A DNA stretch of 57,667 bases from an uncultured Prevotellaceae bacterium (GTDB taxonomy: Bacteria; Bacteroidota; Bacteroidia; Bacteroidales; Muribaculaceae), in assembly GCA_947165485.1 (NCBI GenBank), contig CAMVAP010000016.1, forward strand, positions 1 to 57,667, given 5' to 3'. Position 1 is the stretch's first letter, and each line of letters begins with the position of its first letter. A model generated the notes under the pieces. The model was not told the DNA's origin. It saw only the letters and a list, made by a program, of their open reading frames with translations, and made no database searches. Below are positions 26,510 through 35,395 of this stretch, one piece after another. A program made the position numbers and the translations under genes.

Positions 26510-29500
26510 ATGAAACAGACAATCATTCACATCCTATCTATAGTATTACTGATCATGGCATTTCCACTGAATTCATCAGGAGATAACCGCGAGATTGACT
26601 TCAACTTCCCGCAAGACGTGAGCAAGGAGGCTCTTGCCGACATTGACACAGCGCTCAAGGGCAGCGATGACGGGCAACTGCTCGTTGATGCCCTGGTGCG
26701 CTATAGCATCGCCCAGAGTGGCATCTCGCAGGACAACATGGCGGACATCGTCTCCCGCATCGAGACGACCATCAATAAGGAGAAGCGCCCCCACATCAAG
26801 GCGTTGCTATATCACCTGGAAGCCCTTGTCTATAAGGGCTACCGCGACCGATATTCCCGCTGGAGCGACCGTAACAATCCTGTCGAGGAAGTTCCCAAAG
26901 ACATCAGCGAGTGGGACCGCCAGCAGTTTGACAAGAAGATAACAGAACTCATCGAGAAAAGCCTTGCCGATCCCGATGCGCTCAAGGCCGTGCCAGTGAC
27001 CTCGCTGCCCGGCATCATCAAGTGCAATAAACTGGGCGCCACCTTCGTCCCCACGTTGCACGAGTTCCTGCTGATGATGGGTAAGGAGATGCTCTCCAGC
27101 CTGGGTATAGACAATGAGGAACTGCAGGAGCGCATCAAGGCCGACTGGCTAGCTACCACCCAGGGTAATGTGCCCTCCCACATCTATGCGCTGACTCAAA
27201 CCCAGCCCACCATCTCCCTTGAGACCTATAAACAGTATCAGGACAACGAGCACTGCGCCTACATGCTCGATTTCATCCAGTGGGAAGACAAAAAAGTTCA
27301 CTACAAGGTACTGAAAGACTATCTGGCACGCTTTCCCAACTCGGTTTTCAGCACGACAGTGAAGAACCGCATCACGCAGCTTGAGGCCAAGAATGTGCAT
27401 CTCAGATATCCCACGGTGCGATCCTCACGCGACGAGATCACAGTCACTGCCAACGTAACGAATGTCAACTCACTCGTCATCGAGGTGTACCGTATTCCCG
27501 ATGAGATACTCAAGCATTTTGATTATCGCATCAATAAGAGCCAGTTACAACTCATCTCGCGCCATTCCGTTACGGTGCAGGGCAACGTCCCGTTCAACAC
27601 CAACAACGTGAAGACCATTTTACCGCCACTGCCCTATGGCGCCTATATCATCTTACCCGAAATCGAGGGTGACACCCAAAAGTCGGGCGAACCCGATATC
27701 AACAGTAACGCCATCTTGCGTGTCACAGACATCGCCTTGTTTACTGTCTCACGCAATGACAACAAGGACCTTGTCGCTGCTGTGGACATCAACACCGGCA
27801 AGCCTCAGTCGTCAGTAACCATCAAGGATGAGAAAGACCAGACATGGGGAATCACAGGCGACAGCGGCATAATCGCAGTCCCCGACTTCAAGGACGACAA
27901 GCATTCCCGTTCCAGCCATCAACTGACCGGTGTCAAGGGCGATGACCATTACGCTAATCCAGTCAATTACTCGACCATCCACGAACGCGACAACACGAGC
28001 AACACAGCCACCGTCTATACCGACCTGGGCGTCTACCGCCCGGGCGAGACCGTGCAGTGGGCTGCCATCGTCTATAGCGAGAGCCAGAAGGGCCGCCAGG
28101 CGCTGGCCGGAAAGACGGTGGATGTGCTTTTCAATGACAGCAACAACGAGCCCATCGACACGTTGTCGCTGACTACCGACGAATTCGGACGCATCGAGGG
28201 CTCGTTCCTCGTGCCCAAGGACCGCATGAACGGCCGTTTCTGGATCGATGTCATCGAGACCCGCGCCAAGGGTGCAAACCACTTTTATGATCACCTGGCC
28301 AATAAGGCCGTCAATGTGAGCGAGTACAAGACACCGACGTTTGAGGTCACTTTCCCCGATGCCCGCCGCAGCTACGTCGCTGGTCAGCCCGTCAAGGTCA
28401 CTGGCAAGGCCGTGACCTACAGTGGATTACCACTCCAAAACACTGAGGTGCGACTGTCGCTCATCCAGAGCGAGTGGTCCTGGTGGTGGTGGCGCATGAA
28501 CAACAATGGCGGTGAGCACGTGCAGGACACGACCGTCGTCACCGATGAGCACGGCAATTTCACCATCGAGTTTGATGCCGACCTATTTGAGGAGAACGAG
28601 GGCTACCGTCCCGGCAAGCGCTGCTGGGCACGCTATAACTACCAGGTCACAGCCATCGTGACGACCGATGCCGGTGAGACCCATGAGGAGAGCACCTCCT
28701 TTATCGTGGGCACGCGCCGCGGCATCGAGTTAGGCAGTGAGAACAACGACATCTACTTGAACGACAAGCCCATCAAGCTGCCGCTCAAGTACAACACCAC
28801 CGACGAGGAACACCCCGACACCTACTGCACTTGGGAGGTCACCCCGATGGATGGCAAAGTACCCGTCCTGACCGGAAATCTGGACACCGCCGACCCGACC
28901 ATCGACTTGACCAGCCTGCCCTCGGGCCAGTATAAGCTGAAGCTTCACATCCTTGATGCCGAGGAGGACGAGGAAGACGTGGATGCCGAGAGCGTCATCA
29001 CCCTCTACCGCAAGAGCGACAAGCAAGCGCCCGTCAAGGACTGCCCATTGTGGCTCACGCCGCTGGAGCAGACCGTGGACAAGAAAAACACGGGCCACAT
29101 CACCGTGGGCGTATCCACCCCCAAGGCCTATATATACTATGTGGCAAGCACATGTGACAATGTCATCGCCCAGGGCTGGATCACCTATGACAAGGGTATG
29201 CACGACTTCACCATCCAGTTGCCCAAGGAAGCCGGCAAGGACGTGACCATCACGTTCATCACCTACTACGGCACCAAACGGTGGATCGAGAGTGTCACCT
29301 TGCAGAACCCTTATAAAGCCGAGGCAGTAAACGTTACCGCCACGTCATTCCGCGACAAGCTCGTGCCAGGCGACATGGAGCACTGGACATTCAGCATCAC
29401 CGACCAGAACGGCAAGCCCGTGCGCGCTGCTATGATGCTCGACATGTTTGACAAGGCCATCGCCAGCATCGCGGGTAACGACTGGGCATTTAGCAACTGG

Positions 29501-32209
29501 AGGCCTAACTTCAATGCATTCAGAACCTTCACTGCCAATTTGTCAAGCTCACAATCCACCTGGGCCTCATGGATGGGCAAGATGCTCGACTATAATGGTG
29601 AAGCCAACGTTCAACTACCGTGGTTATATACTTACTACCAAGGATTCTTTGAATACGGCTATGGACGTGGACGCATGTTGATGAAAAGCAGGCAGTTGAA
29701 TGACGTGACGGCACAGGAGAATGCAGTGATGTCAGTCAGCTTAGAAGAAAGCGAGGCAACCCTTGACGAGGTGATGGTTGTGGCCTACGGGACAGCCAAG
29801 AAGACCTCTTACACAGGTTCGGCCGAGGCTGTGACCAACAAGAAACTGGAGTTGCGTCCTGTTACCGATGCTACCAAGGCCCTCGAGGGTAACGTAGCCG
29901 GAGTTCAGGCACAGACCGTCAACGAGACGAACCTCAACAATGTGACCCTGCGTGAGAGCGACGTGAAGACAGCCCTGTGGATGCCGATGCTCACCAGCGA
30001 CGACAAGGGCAACGTGCAGGTGGAGTTTGAAGCCCCCAACTTCAATACCACTTGGATCACCCAGGCCGTGGCGTGGGATGAGGATATGGTGGGTTCCACC
30101 TGGCTGGCAGAGGTATTGACCCAGAAGCCGCTGATGGTGCGCAGCAACATGCCGCGCTTCCTGCGCCAGGGCGACATAGCCACCCTGGCAGCAACGGTGC
30201 AGAACGCAACCGATGAGGCAGCCGCCTGTGATGCCGTGATCGAACTGTTCGACCCGCGCTCGGGCGACATCTACACCACCCGCAAGTTCAACCTACAGCT
30301 CGACCCGAGCGGTAGCCAGGCCGTCACCATCGACTGGCAGGTGCCCGACACCATTGCCATGGTGGGATTCCGCATCAAGGCCGCCAACGAACGCTTCGGC
30401 GACGGTGAGCAGGTGATGGTGCCCGTGTTGACGACCATCTCACCCGTCATTGAGACCGAGCCATTCTACATCGAGGCCGCACAGTCCCACTACGAGGCAC
30501 CTCTGCCCCAGTTCCCCAAGGATGCCCGCGTGACGCTCGAGTACTGTGACAATCCCGTGTGGTACTGCGTGCTGGCACTGCCCACCATCTTCAGCGACAA
30601 CTACCAGGTGGCCACCCATGCGGCACACAGCCTGTTTGCCCTGCAAGTGGCTCAAGGCGTGGCCAAGGCGCAGCCCCAGATCAAGGAAGCCGTGACCTAC
30701 TGGAAGCAGCACAACGAGGACTCCACCCTCATCTCAATGCTCCAGAAAAACCAAGACCTCAAGATCGGCACCCTGCTGGCATCGCCCTGGATGCGCGAGG
30801 CCGACCGTCAGACGCTGAGGATGTCCAAACTCAACGAACTCTTTGACGAGGCCATCGTCAAGAAGGAATATGAGAAAATCATCACTGCCCTGCAATCGTT
30901 GCAGATGGGCGACGGTGGATTCACCTGGTTCCGCTACCCGGGTTGCAAGTCCAACGCCTGGACCACGGGCTCCGTGCTGCAACTCATCGGCGAAATTATG
31001 CACCTGGGTTACTTGCCCGACGACAGCCGCCTGACCTCGATGATCAACCGCGCCGTGGCCTACTATGACAACGAGAACGTGCGCCTGTTCAACGAGGCCA
31101 AGAAGTACAACAAGGAGCCTTACGGCCAGTTCACCAGCTATGCCCACACGCGCTCACTCTTCCCCAAGGTGAAGCAGCAGTCCAGTGCCAGCGCCAGCCT
31201 GTTCAAGAATACGGTCAAGTACATGGACAAGAACTGGAGCAAAGGCATCACCCTCAAGCAGAAGGCCTACTACGCCATGACGCTCTACCGCAACGGTTAC
31301 CAGAAGACCGCACGCTCGATTGTGGAGAGCATCCGCCAGTTTGCCATCGTCAAGCCCAGCCTGGGCATGTACTGGGACAACCTGCAGACGGGTTACGGCT
31401 GGTGGGAGCTGGACAAGGTGGCCTACACCAGCACCATCCTGCAAGCCATGAGCGAGGTGGATCCCCGCCAGCAGGAGATTGACCTGGTGCGCAAGTGGAT
31501 GCTGCTCATGAAGCAGAGCAACGACTGGGGGACCAACAGCCTCGCCGCCGATGCCGTCTATAGCATCCTGAGCACCGGCAGCCAGTGGCTCGACCGCGGC
31601 ACCACGCCCACCATCACGGTAGCAGGCCAACCCGTCAATCTCGACAAGATGGCGCAGTGGCTGGGTTACTTCCGCACGACCCTGCCTGCCACCACAACCG
31701 GCAATGTCGTGATTGACCGCTCAGGCCAGGGTCCCGCTTGGGGTGCCATCTACAGCCAGTTCAAGGCCCCGATGACCCAGATCAAGGAGAAGGCCATCGA
31801 GGAGGTATCCATCAGCAAGGAATACTACGTCTATGCCCAGGATGGCTCTCTGCACAAGACCGATGCCTTCAAGGTGGGCGACAAGGTCAAGGTGCGTGTC
31901 ATCATTAAGACCAACAAGGACATGGACTTTGTCACCATGACCGACGAGCGCGCCGCCTGCTTCGAGCCGGTTGACCAACTCTCGGGCTACCGCAGCGAGG
32001 ATCGCACCTGGTTCTACCAGGAGACAAAGGACACCCAGACCAACGTGTTCATCAACAGCCTCAGCAAGGGCACGCACATCATCGGCTACGACGTGTGGGT
32101 GACCAATCCGGGCGAGTTCACATCGGGCATCGCCACCATCCAGTGCCAGTATGCCCCCCAGTTGAGTGCCCACAGCGCAGGAAAAGTCATCATGGCTACC
32201 GACAAGTAG
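26510..32209 (+). CDS. Giant alpha-2-macroglobulin family protein with a SusC-like plug segment
   Basis: A 1899-residue exported protein with a signal peptide (MKQTIIHILSIVLLIMAFPL). It has a Bacteroidetes-type helical N-terminal region (to ~300), macroglobulin domains including MG2 (TVYTDLGVYRPGETVQW, ~502) and the bait-side domain (~840-1070). The A2M domain starts at ALWMPMLTSDDKGNVQVEF (~1154) and a helical toroid region begins at about 1343. No thioester CxEQ motif is seen in ALPTIFSDNYQVATHAAH, so covalent trapping is unlikely. Between the bait-side domain and the A2M domain (~1084-1140) sits LDEVMVVAYGTAKKTSYTGS to LEGNVAGVQ, which matches the start of SusC/RagA plug domains. Likely envelope-located; a protease-defence role is inferred from the family. 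Confidence 0.9.
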   Translation: MKQTIIHILSIVLLIMAFPLNSSGDNREIDFNFPQDVSKEALADIDTALKGSDDGQLLVDALVRYSIAQSGISQDNMADIVSRIETTINKEKRPHIKALLYHLEALVYKGYRDRYSRWSDRNNPVEEVPKDISEWDRQQFDKKITELIEKSLADPDALKAVPVTSLPGIIKCNKLGATFVPTLHEFLLMMGKEMLSSLGIDNEELQERIKADWLATTQGNVPSHIYALTQTQPTISLETYKQYQDNEHCAYMLDFIQWEDKKVHYKVLKDYLARFPNSVFSTTVKNRITQLEAKNVHLRYPTVRSSRDEITVTANVTNVNSLVIEVYRIPDEILKHFDYRINKSQLQLISRHSVTVQGNVPFNTNNVKTILPPLPYGAYIILPEIEGDTQKSGEPDINSNAILRVTDIALFTVSRNDNKDLVAAVDINTGKPQSSVTIKDEKDQTWGITGDSGIIAVPDFKDDKHSRSSHQLTGVKGDDHYANPVNYSTIHERDNTSNTATVYTDLGVYRPGETVQWAAIVYSESQKGRQALAGKTVDVLFNDSNNEPIDTLSLTTDEFGRIEGSFLVPKDRMNGRFWIDVIETRAKGANHFYDHLANKAVNVSEYKTPTFEVTFPDARRSYVAGQPVKVTGKAVTYSGLPLQNTEVRLSLIQSEWSWWWWRMNNNGGEHVQDTTVVTDEHGNFTIEFDADLFEENEGYRPGKRCWARYNYQVTAIVTTDAGETHEESTSFIVGTRRGIELGSENNDIYLNDKPIKLPLKYNTTDEEHPDTYCTWEVTPMDGKVPVLTGNLDTADPTIDLTSLPSGQYKLKLHILDAEEDEEDVDAESVITLYRKSDKQAPVKDCPLWLTPLEQTVDKKNTGHITVGVSTPKAYIYYVASTCDNVIAQGWITYDKGMHDFTIQLPKEAGKDVTITFITYYGTKRWIESVTLQNPYKAEAVNVTATSFRDKLVPGDMEHWTFSITDQNGKPVRAAMMLDMFDKAIASIAGNDWAFSNWRPNFNAFRTFTANLSSSQSTWASWMGKMLDYNGEANVQLPWLYTYYQGFFEYGYGRGRMLMKSRQLNDVTAQENAVMSVSLEESEATLDEVMVVAYGTAKKTSYTGSAEAVTNKKLELRPVTDATKALEGNVAGVQAQTVNETNLNNVTLRESDVKTALWMPMLTSDDKGNVQVEFEAPNFNTTWITQAVAWDEDMVGSTWLAEVLTQKPLMVRSNMPRFLRQGDIATLAATVQNATDEAAACDAVIELFDPRSGDIYTTRKFNLQLDPSGSQAVTIDWQVPDTIAMVGFRIKAANERFGDGEQVMVPVLTTISPVIETEPFYIEAAQSHYEAPLPQFPKDARVTLEYCDNPVWYCVLALPTIFSDNYQVATHAAHSLFALQVAQGVAKAQPQIKEAVTYWKQHNEDSTLISMLQKNQDLKIGTLLASPWMREADRQTLRMSKLNELFDEAIVKKEYEKIITALQSLQMGDGGFTWFRYPGCKSNAWTTGSVLQLIGEIMHLGYLPDDSRLTSMINRAVAYYDNENVRLFNEAKKYNKEPYGQFTSYAHTRSLFPKVKQQSSASASLFKNTVKYMDKNWSKGITLKQKAYYAMTLYRNGYQKTARSIVESIRQFAIVKPSLGMYWDNLQTGYGWWELDKVAYTSTILQAMSEVDPRQQEIDLVRKWMLLMKQSNDWGTNSLAADAVYSILSTGSQWLDRGTTPTITVAGQPVNLDKMAQWLGYFRTTLPATTTGNVVIDRSGQGPAWGAIYSQFKAPMTQIKEKAIEEVSISKEYYVYAQDGSLHKTDAFKVGDKVKVRVIIKTNKDMDFVTMTDERAACFEPVDQLSGYRSEDRTWFYQETKDTQTNVFINSLSKGTHIIGYDVWVTNPGEFTSGIATIQCQYAPQLSAHSAGKVIMATDK

Positions 32210-32229
32210 TCCCGGTTTCCTTCAACATC

Positions 32230-32267
32230 AAGGCCAGTGGCACATGCTTGCACTGGCCTTTTTCTTT
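32230..32267 (+). terminator. Rho-independent terminator of the alpha-2-macroglobulin gene
   Basis: A 10-bp stem (AAGGCCAGTG / CACTGGCCTT) with an 11-nt loop, then TTTCTTT, 21 nt after the stop codon. Confidence 0.85.
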
Positions 32268-32443
32268 ACTATTTCATAAAAAATGACTTTGAAAAGAAAT
32301 TGCACTATTTGTATTTTTATCTTACTATGAAATAAGCAGTTAATAATTACATTGGTCACTTTTTGACAAGTTTTAGGTTAAAAAAACAACAATTCTTACA
32401 AATGATTTATCCATTTTTCATAACCCATGTGGGGCGGTTGAAG

Positions 32444-32667
32444 TAATTTTGTGACGCAAATATCATTTCTCCAAATTTTTAACTTGACAACTTGTTAGAT
32501 TGAAGGCAATGATATAAGCTATGAATTAGAAATAAAATCTTTTGATGGTAGTTAATGTTGATTAAATGATTATTTAACCCAGCCTTAAAATCTATTCCTA
32601 TTCAAAAAAACGCAAGCAATAATAAACATGAGAATTAACGGTGTCTGCGAGAGCAGCCGCCGTTTTT
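32444..32667 (+). ncRNA. Candidate short transcript upstream of pfkA
   Basis: The gene-free stretch 32268-32693 ends in a strong terminator (32638-32667) with no gene in front of it. A TAATTTTG box at 32444-32451 could start a transcript of about 210 nt. The sequence between is AT-rich, holds no convincing ORF and matches no RNA family I recognise. It could instead be a remnant leader. Confidence 0.3.
32638..32667 (+). terminator. Orphan Rho-independent terminator
   Basis: An 11-bp stem, ACGGTGTCTGC / GCAGCCGCCGT (one mismatch, one wobble), closed by a GAGA tetraloop and followed by TTTTTC. It lies just before the pfkA promoter and more than 350 nt after the previous gene and its own terminator. 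Confidence 0.75.
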
Positions 32668-32669
32668 CA

Positions 32670-32701
32670 TTTGTGGTATCACAAAAAATACATTACCTTT
32701 G
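32670..32701 (+). promoter_or_regulatory. pfkA promoter
   Basis: TTTG at 32670-32673, exactly 20 nt, TACCTTTG at 32694-32701. The start codon is 42 nt downstream at 32744. Confidence 0.75.
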
Positions 32702-32743
32702 CGCTTGAATAACATCAATACATTATTTAATTAGTAGAATATT

Positions 32744-33724
32744 ATGGCAGCTATCAAGACAATAGGCCTGTTGACATCGGGAGGTGATGCTCCTGGTATG
32801 AATGCCGCAATCCGCGCGGTGACACGTGCCGCTATCTACAGTGGCATGAAGGTCAAGGGTATCTATCGTGGCTACAAGGGACTGGTTGAGGACGAAATCG
32901 TGGATTTCAAGACCCAGAATGTTTCCAACATCATCCACCATGGCGGCACGATCCTCAAGACCGCAAGATGCAAAGAGTTTAAAACCATCGAGGGCCGACA
33001 GCGCGCCTATGAGAACATCAAGAAACACGGTATCGACGCCCTGGTGGTTATCGGCGGCGACGGATCGCTGAGCGGCGCACGACAGTTTGCCAGTGAGTAT
33101 GACTTCCCCATCGTGGGCCTGCCCGGCACCATCGACAACGACCTGAGCGGCACCGACCACACCATCGGCTATGACACTGCGCTGAACACCATCATGTGGT
33201 GTGTGGACCGCATCCGTGACACGGCCAACAGCCACAACCGATTGTTCTTTATCGAAGTCATGGGACGTGAAGCGGGATTCCTCGCTCTCAACGGTGCCAT
33301 TGCCAGTGGAGCCGAAGCTGCCATTATCCCCGAGATCTCGACTGAGGTCGATCAGCTGAGGGAGTTGATCGAGAGTGGTTTCCGCGAGAGCAAGAACTCG
33401 GCTATCGTTCTCGTTGCCGAGAGTCCTGTCACGGGGGGAGCCATGGGACTGGCCGAGAGGGTTCACAAGGAGTTTCCGCAGTATGACGTGCGCGTGACCA
33501 TCCTGGGACACCTGCAACGAGGCGGATCACCCACAGCCCAAGACCGCATCCTGGCCTCACGTATGGGTGCCGCCGCCATCGATGCACTGCTTGAGGGGCA
33601 GCGCAACATCATGATTGGTGACGATGACGAGAGAATCGTGTATGTACCCTTCAGCAAGGCTATCCGCAGCGACAAGACCATCGACCGCGACCTCCTGGAG
33701 ACACTACGGCGTCTCTCTCTGTAA
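32744..33724 (+). CDS. pfkA: ATP-dependent 6-phosphofructokinase
   Basis: A 326-residue PfkA that phosphorylates fructose 6-phosphate, the committed step of glycolysis. Visible motifs are the ATP-binding [11 protein letters not shown] (residues 10-20), GGDGS at 104-108 (the second Gly indicates ATP and not pyrophosphate as donor) and the catalytic PGTIDND at 127-133. Length matches bacterial PfkA. It stands alone with its own promoter. Confidence 0.96.
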   Translation: MAAIKTIGLLTSGGDAPGMNAAIRAVTRAAIYSGMKVKGIYRGYKGLVEDEIVDFKTQNVSNIIHHGGTILKTARCKEFKTIEGRQRAYENIKKHGIDALVVIGGDGSLSGARQFASEYDFPIVGLPGTIDNDLSGTDHTIGYDTALNTIMWCVDRIRDTANSHNRLFFIEVMGREAGFLALNGAIASGAEAAIIPEISTEVDQLRELIESGFRESKNSAIVLVAESPVTGGAMGLAERVHKEFPQYDVRVTILGHLQRGGSPTAQDRILASRMGAAAIDALLEGQRNIMIGDDDERIVYVPFSKAIRSDKTIDRDLLETLRRLSL

Positions 33725-33732
33725 TCCCTTGC

Positions 33733-34356
33733 TCAAGAATACTTGGGCGAGGGACCATACTTGTTGGCATCCCAAGCGCTGTCCATCACGGCAAACACTA
33801 GAGTGACTACCAGCAGGATGAGCGCAAACAACGAACATCCTCCCATGATCGTCGCCAGTGAGGGGGCTGATTGAATCGAATCAACAGCGACCCGCACAAT
33901 CTCAGCATTGTCGGTGATTTCTAACATGGAACTACCCAGTGGAGCAAAGATTGCGATTAACGAGCCCAGGTAGCTCAGGAAAAAGATAAAAATAGCAAAA
34001 ATCCACCAGCCGCTGTGACCTGTGTCGTGCATGCGGCGGGTCGCTGCTGCAAACTGAGGGATAAGCAGCAATATGGAGCAGATCGTTCCAATGGTGCCCA
34101 TCACTGGAATCATGCCTCCCAGCCATGTGAAGAATGAATTCACAATAAGGTACAATAAGATAAACCACCAGAATTCGCTGCGGCGTGCACGACCCTTGAA
34201 AACGAAGCATTTCTTGAAACATGTCATCACCGACTCGATGGGCGACATCATGGGACTCGCCATCACGCGGGGTTGATACTGCGGGGCAGGCGGTTGCGCC
34301 TGACCCTGTGGATTAAACACAGGAGGCTGTGTGGATTGCTGATTGGGCTGTTCCAT
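33733..34356 (-). CDS. DUF805 family membrane protein
   Basis: A 207-residue membrane protein. A Pro/Gln-rich cytoplasmic start (about 35 residues) is followed by FVFKGRARRSEFWWFILLY and later AAATRRMHDTGHSGWW, the two hallmark stretches of DUF805. About four hydrophobic segments. Function of the family is unknown. It is convergent with pfkA (8 nt apart) and divergent from menA. Confidence 0.88.
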   Translation of the reverse strand: MEQPNQQSTQPPVFNPQGQAQPPAPQYQPRVMASPMMSPIESVMTCFKKCFVFKGRARRSEFWWFILLYLIVNSFFTWLGGMIPVMGTIGTICSILLLIPQFAAATRRMHDTGHSGWWIFAIFIFFLSYLGSLIAIFAPLGSSMLEITDNAEIVRVAVDSIQSAPSLATIMGGCSLFALILLVVTLVFAVMDSAWDANKYGPSPKYS

Positions 34357-34451
34357 ATCTATATCTCTATTGTTTAAAACTATTATTCACCTTTCAAGCT
34401 AAGGAGTCCACAAAAATAAATGTTTTTCTCTAAACTGAGGCATTCTTTTTG

Positions 34452-34459
34452 TAATTTTG
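34452..34459 (+). promoter_or_regulatory. -7 box of menA
   Basis: TAATTTTG lies 25 nt before the chosen ATG at 34484. The in-frame ATG at 34457 falls inside this box, which argues for the later start. Confidence 0.5.
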
Positions 34460-34483
34460 CACCCGCATTCAACAAAATCGACA

Positions 34484-35389
34484 ATGAAACGACAATTCAA
34501 GATATGGATGGAGTGCTTCAGGCCTCGCACGTTACCCGTCTCGATGAGCGGTGTGATCATCGCCATCGGCTTGGCCGTGTGGCATCACTGTCTCCAGTGG
34601 ATTCCAGCCTTGCTGTGCCTAGCGTTTGCCCTGCTGGCACAGATCGCATCCAACACGGCCAATGAGTACTTCGACTACCTGCACGGTGCTGACAAGCCGG
34701 GCCGCGTGGGACCGCGACGCGGGGTCACCGAGGGCGACATCAAGCCCTCCACACTGCGCAACGTCACCTTTGGGTTACTGGCCCTGGCTGCCATCGTGGG
34801 CTGCGGCCTCATCCCCTATGGCGGCTGGTGGCTCCTCCCCGTGGGCATCGTCATCGTCCTGGGCGCCCTGGCCTACAGCACCGGCCCCTACCCTCTCTCC
34901 TATCACGGCCTGGGCGAATTGACGGTGTTTATCTTCTTTGGCATCATCCCCGTCAACCTCACCTACTATGTGATGGCCTTGCGCTTTGACCCGCTGGTCA
35001 TCCTGTTCTCCATCGCCATCGGCTTGATGGGCGTTAACGTGCTGCTTGTCAACAACTACCGTGACGTAGAGGACGACCGCCAGGCGGGCAAAAAGACCCA
35101 AACTGTCATGCGGGGAAGACCCGCAACGGCCTTTGCCTACTTCCTCAACGGCTACACCGCCATGGCAATTCTCACCGCCTTCTGGGTGATGATCGTCATT
35201 GCCAAGGGGCGCATTCTCCCCCTATGGACCCTTGCCTTCCCCGTCCTTTACCTGGTGATGCACACGGTCACCTGGAACAGGCTCAGGCGACGCGACGGGG
35301 CGGCGCTCAATCCGCTGCTGGGCGAGACCGCACGCAACATGCTCATCTTCACATTACTATTTACTATCACTTTTATCATTTATTCTTGA
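34484..35389 (+). CDS. menA: 1,4-dihydroxy-2-naphthoate polyprenyltransferase
   Basis: A 301-residue UbiA-family prenyltransferase that attaches the isoprenoid chain to dihydroxynaphthoate in menaquinone synthesis. The two Asp-rich motifs are visible in shortened form as NTANEYFDYLHGADKPG (first) and NNYRDVEDDRQAGKKT (second), along with about eight membrane helices. UbiE/MenG, which acts next in the pathway, is encoded at 43661-44425. It is followed 6 nt later by queA. Confidence 0.93.
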   Translation: MKRQFKIWMECFRPRTLPVSMSGVIIAIGLAVWHHCLQWIPALLCLAFALLAQIASNTANEYFDYLHGADKPGRVGPRRGVTEGDIKPSTLRNVTFGLLALAAIVGCGLIPYGGWWLLPVGIVIVLGALAYSTGPYPLSYHGLGELTVFIFFGIIPVNLTYYVMALRFDPLVILFSIAIGLMGVNVLLVNNYRDVEDDRQAGKKTQTVMRGRPATAFAYFLNGYTAMAILTAFWVMIVIAKGRILPLWTLAFPVLYLVMHTVTWNRLRRRDGAALNPLLGETARNMLIFTLLFTITFIIYS

Positions 35390-35395
35390 TCCGAC

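Noticed and set aside
26510-32209. Thioester-type protease trap
   Set aside because: No CxEQ motif was found at the expected place in the toroid domain, so covalent capture is not supported.
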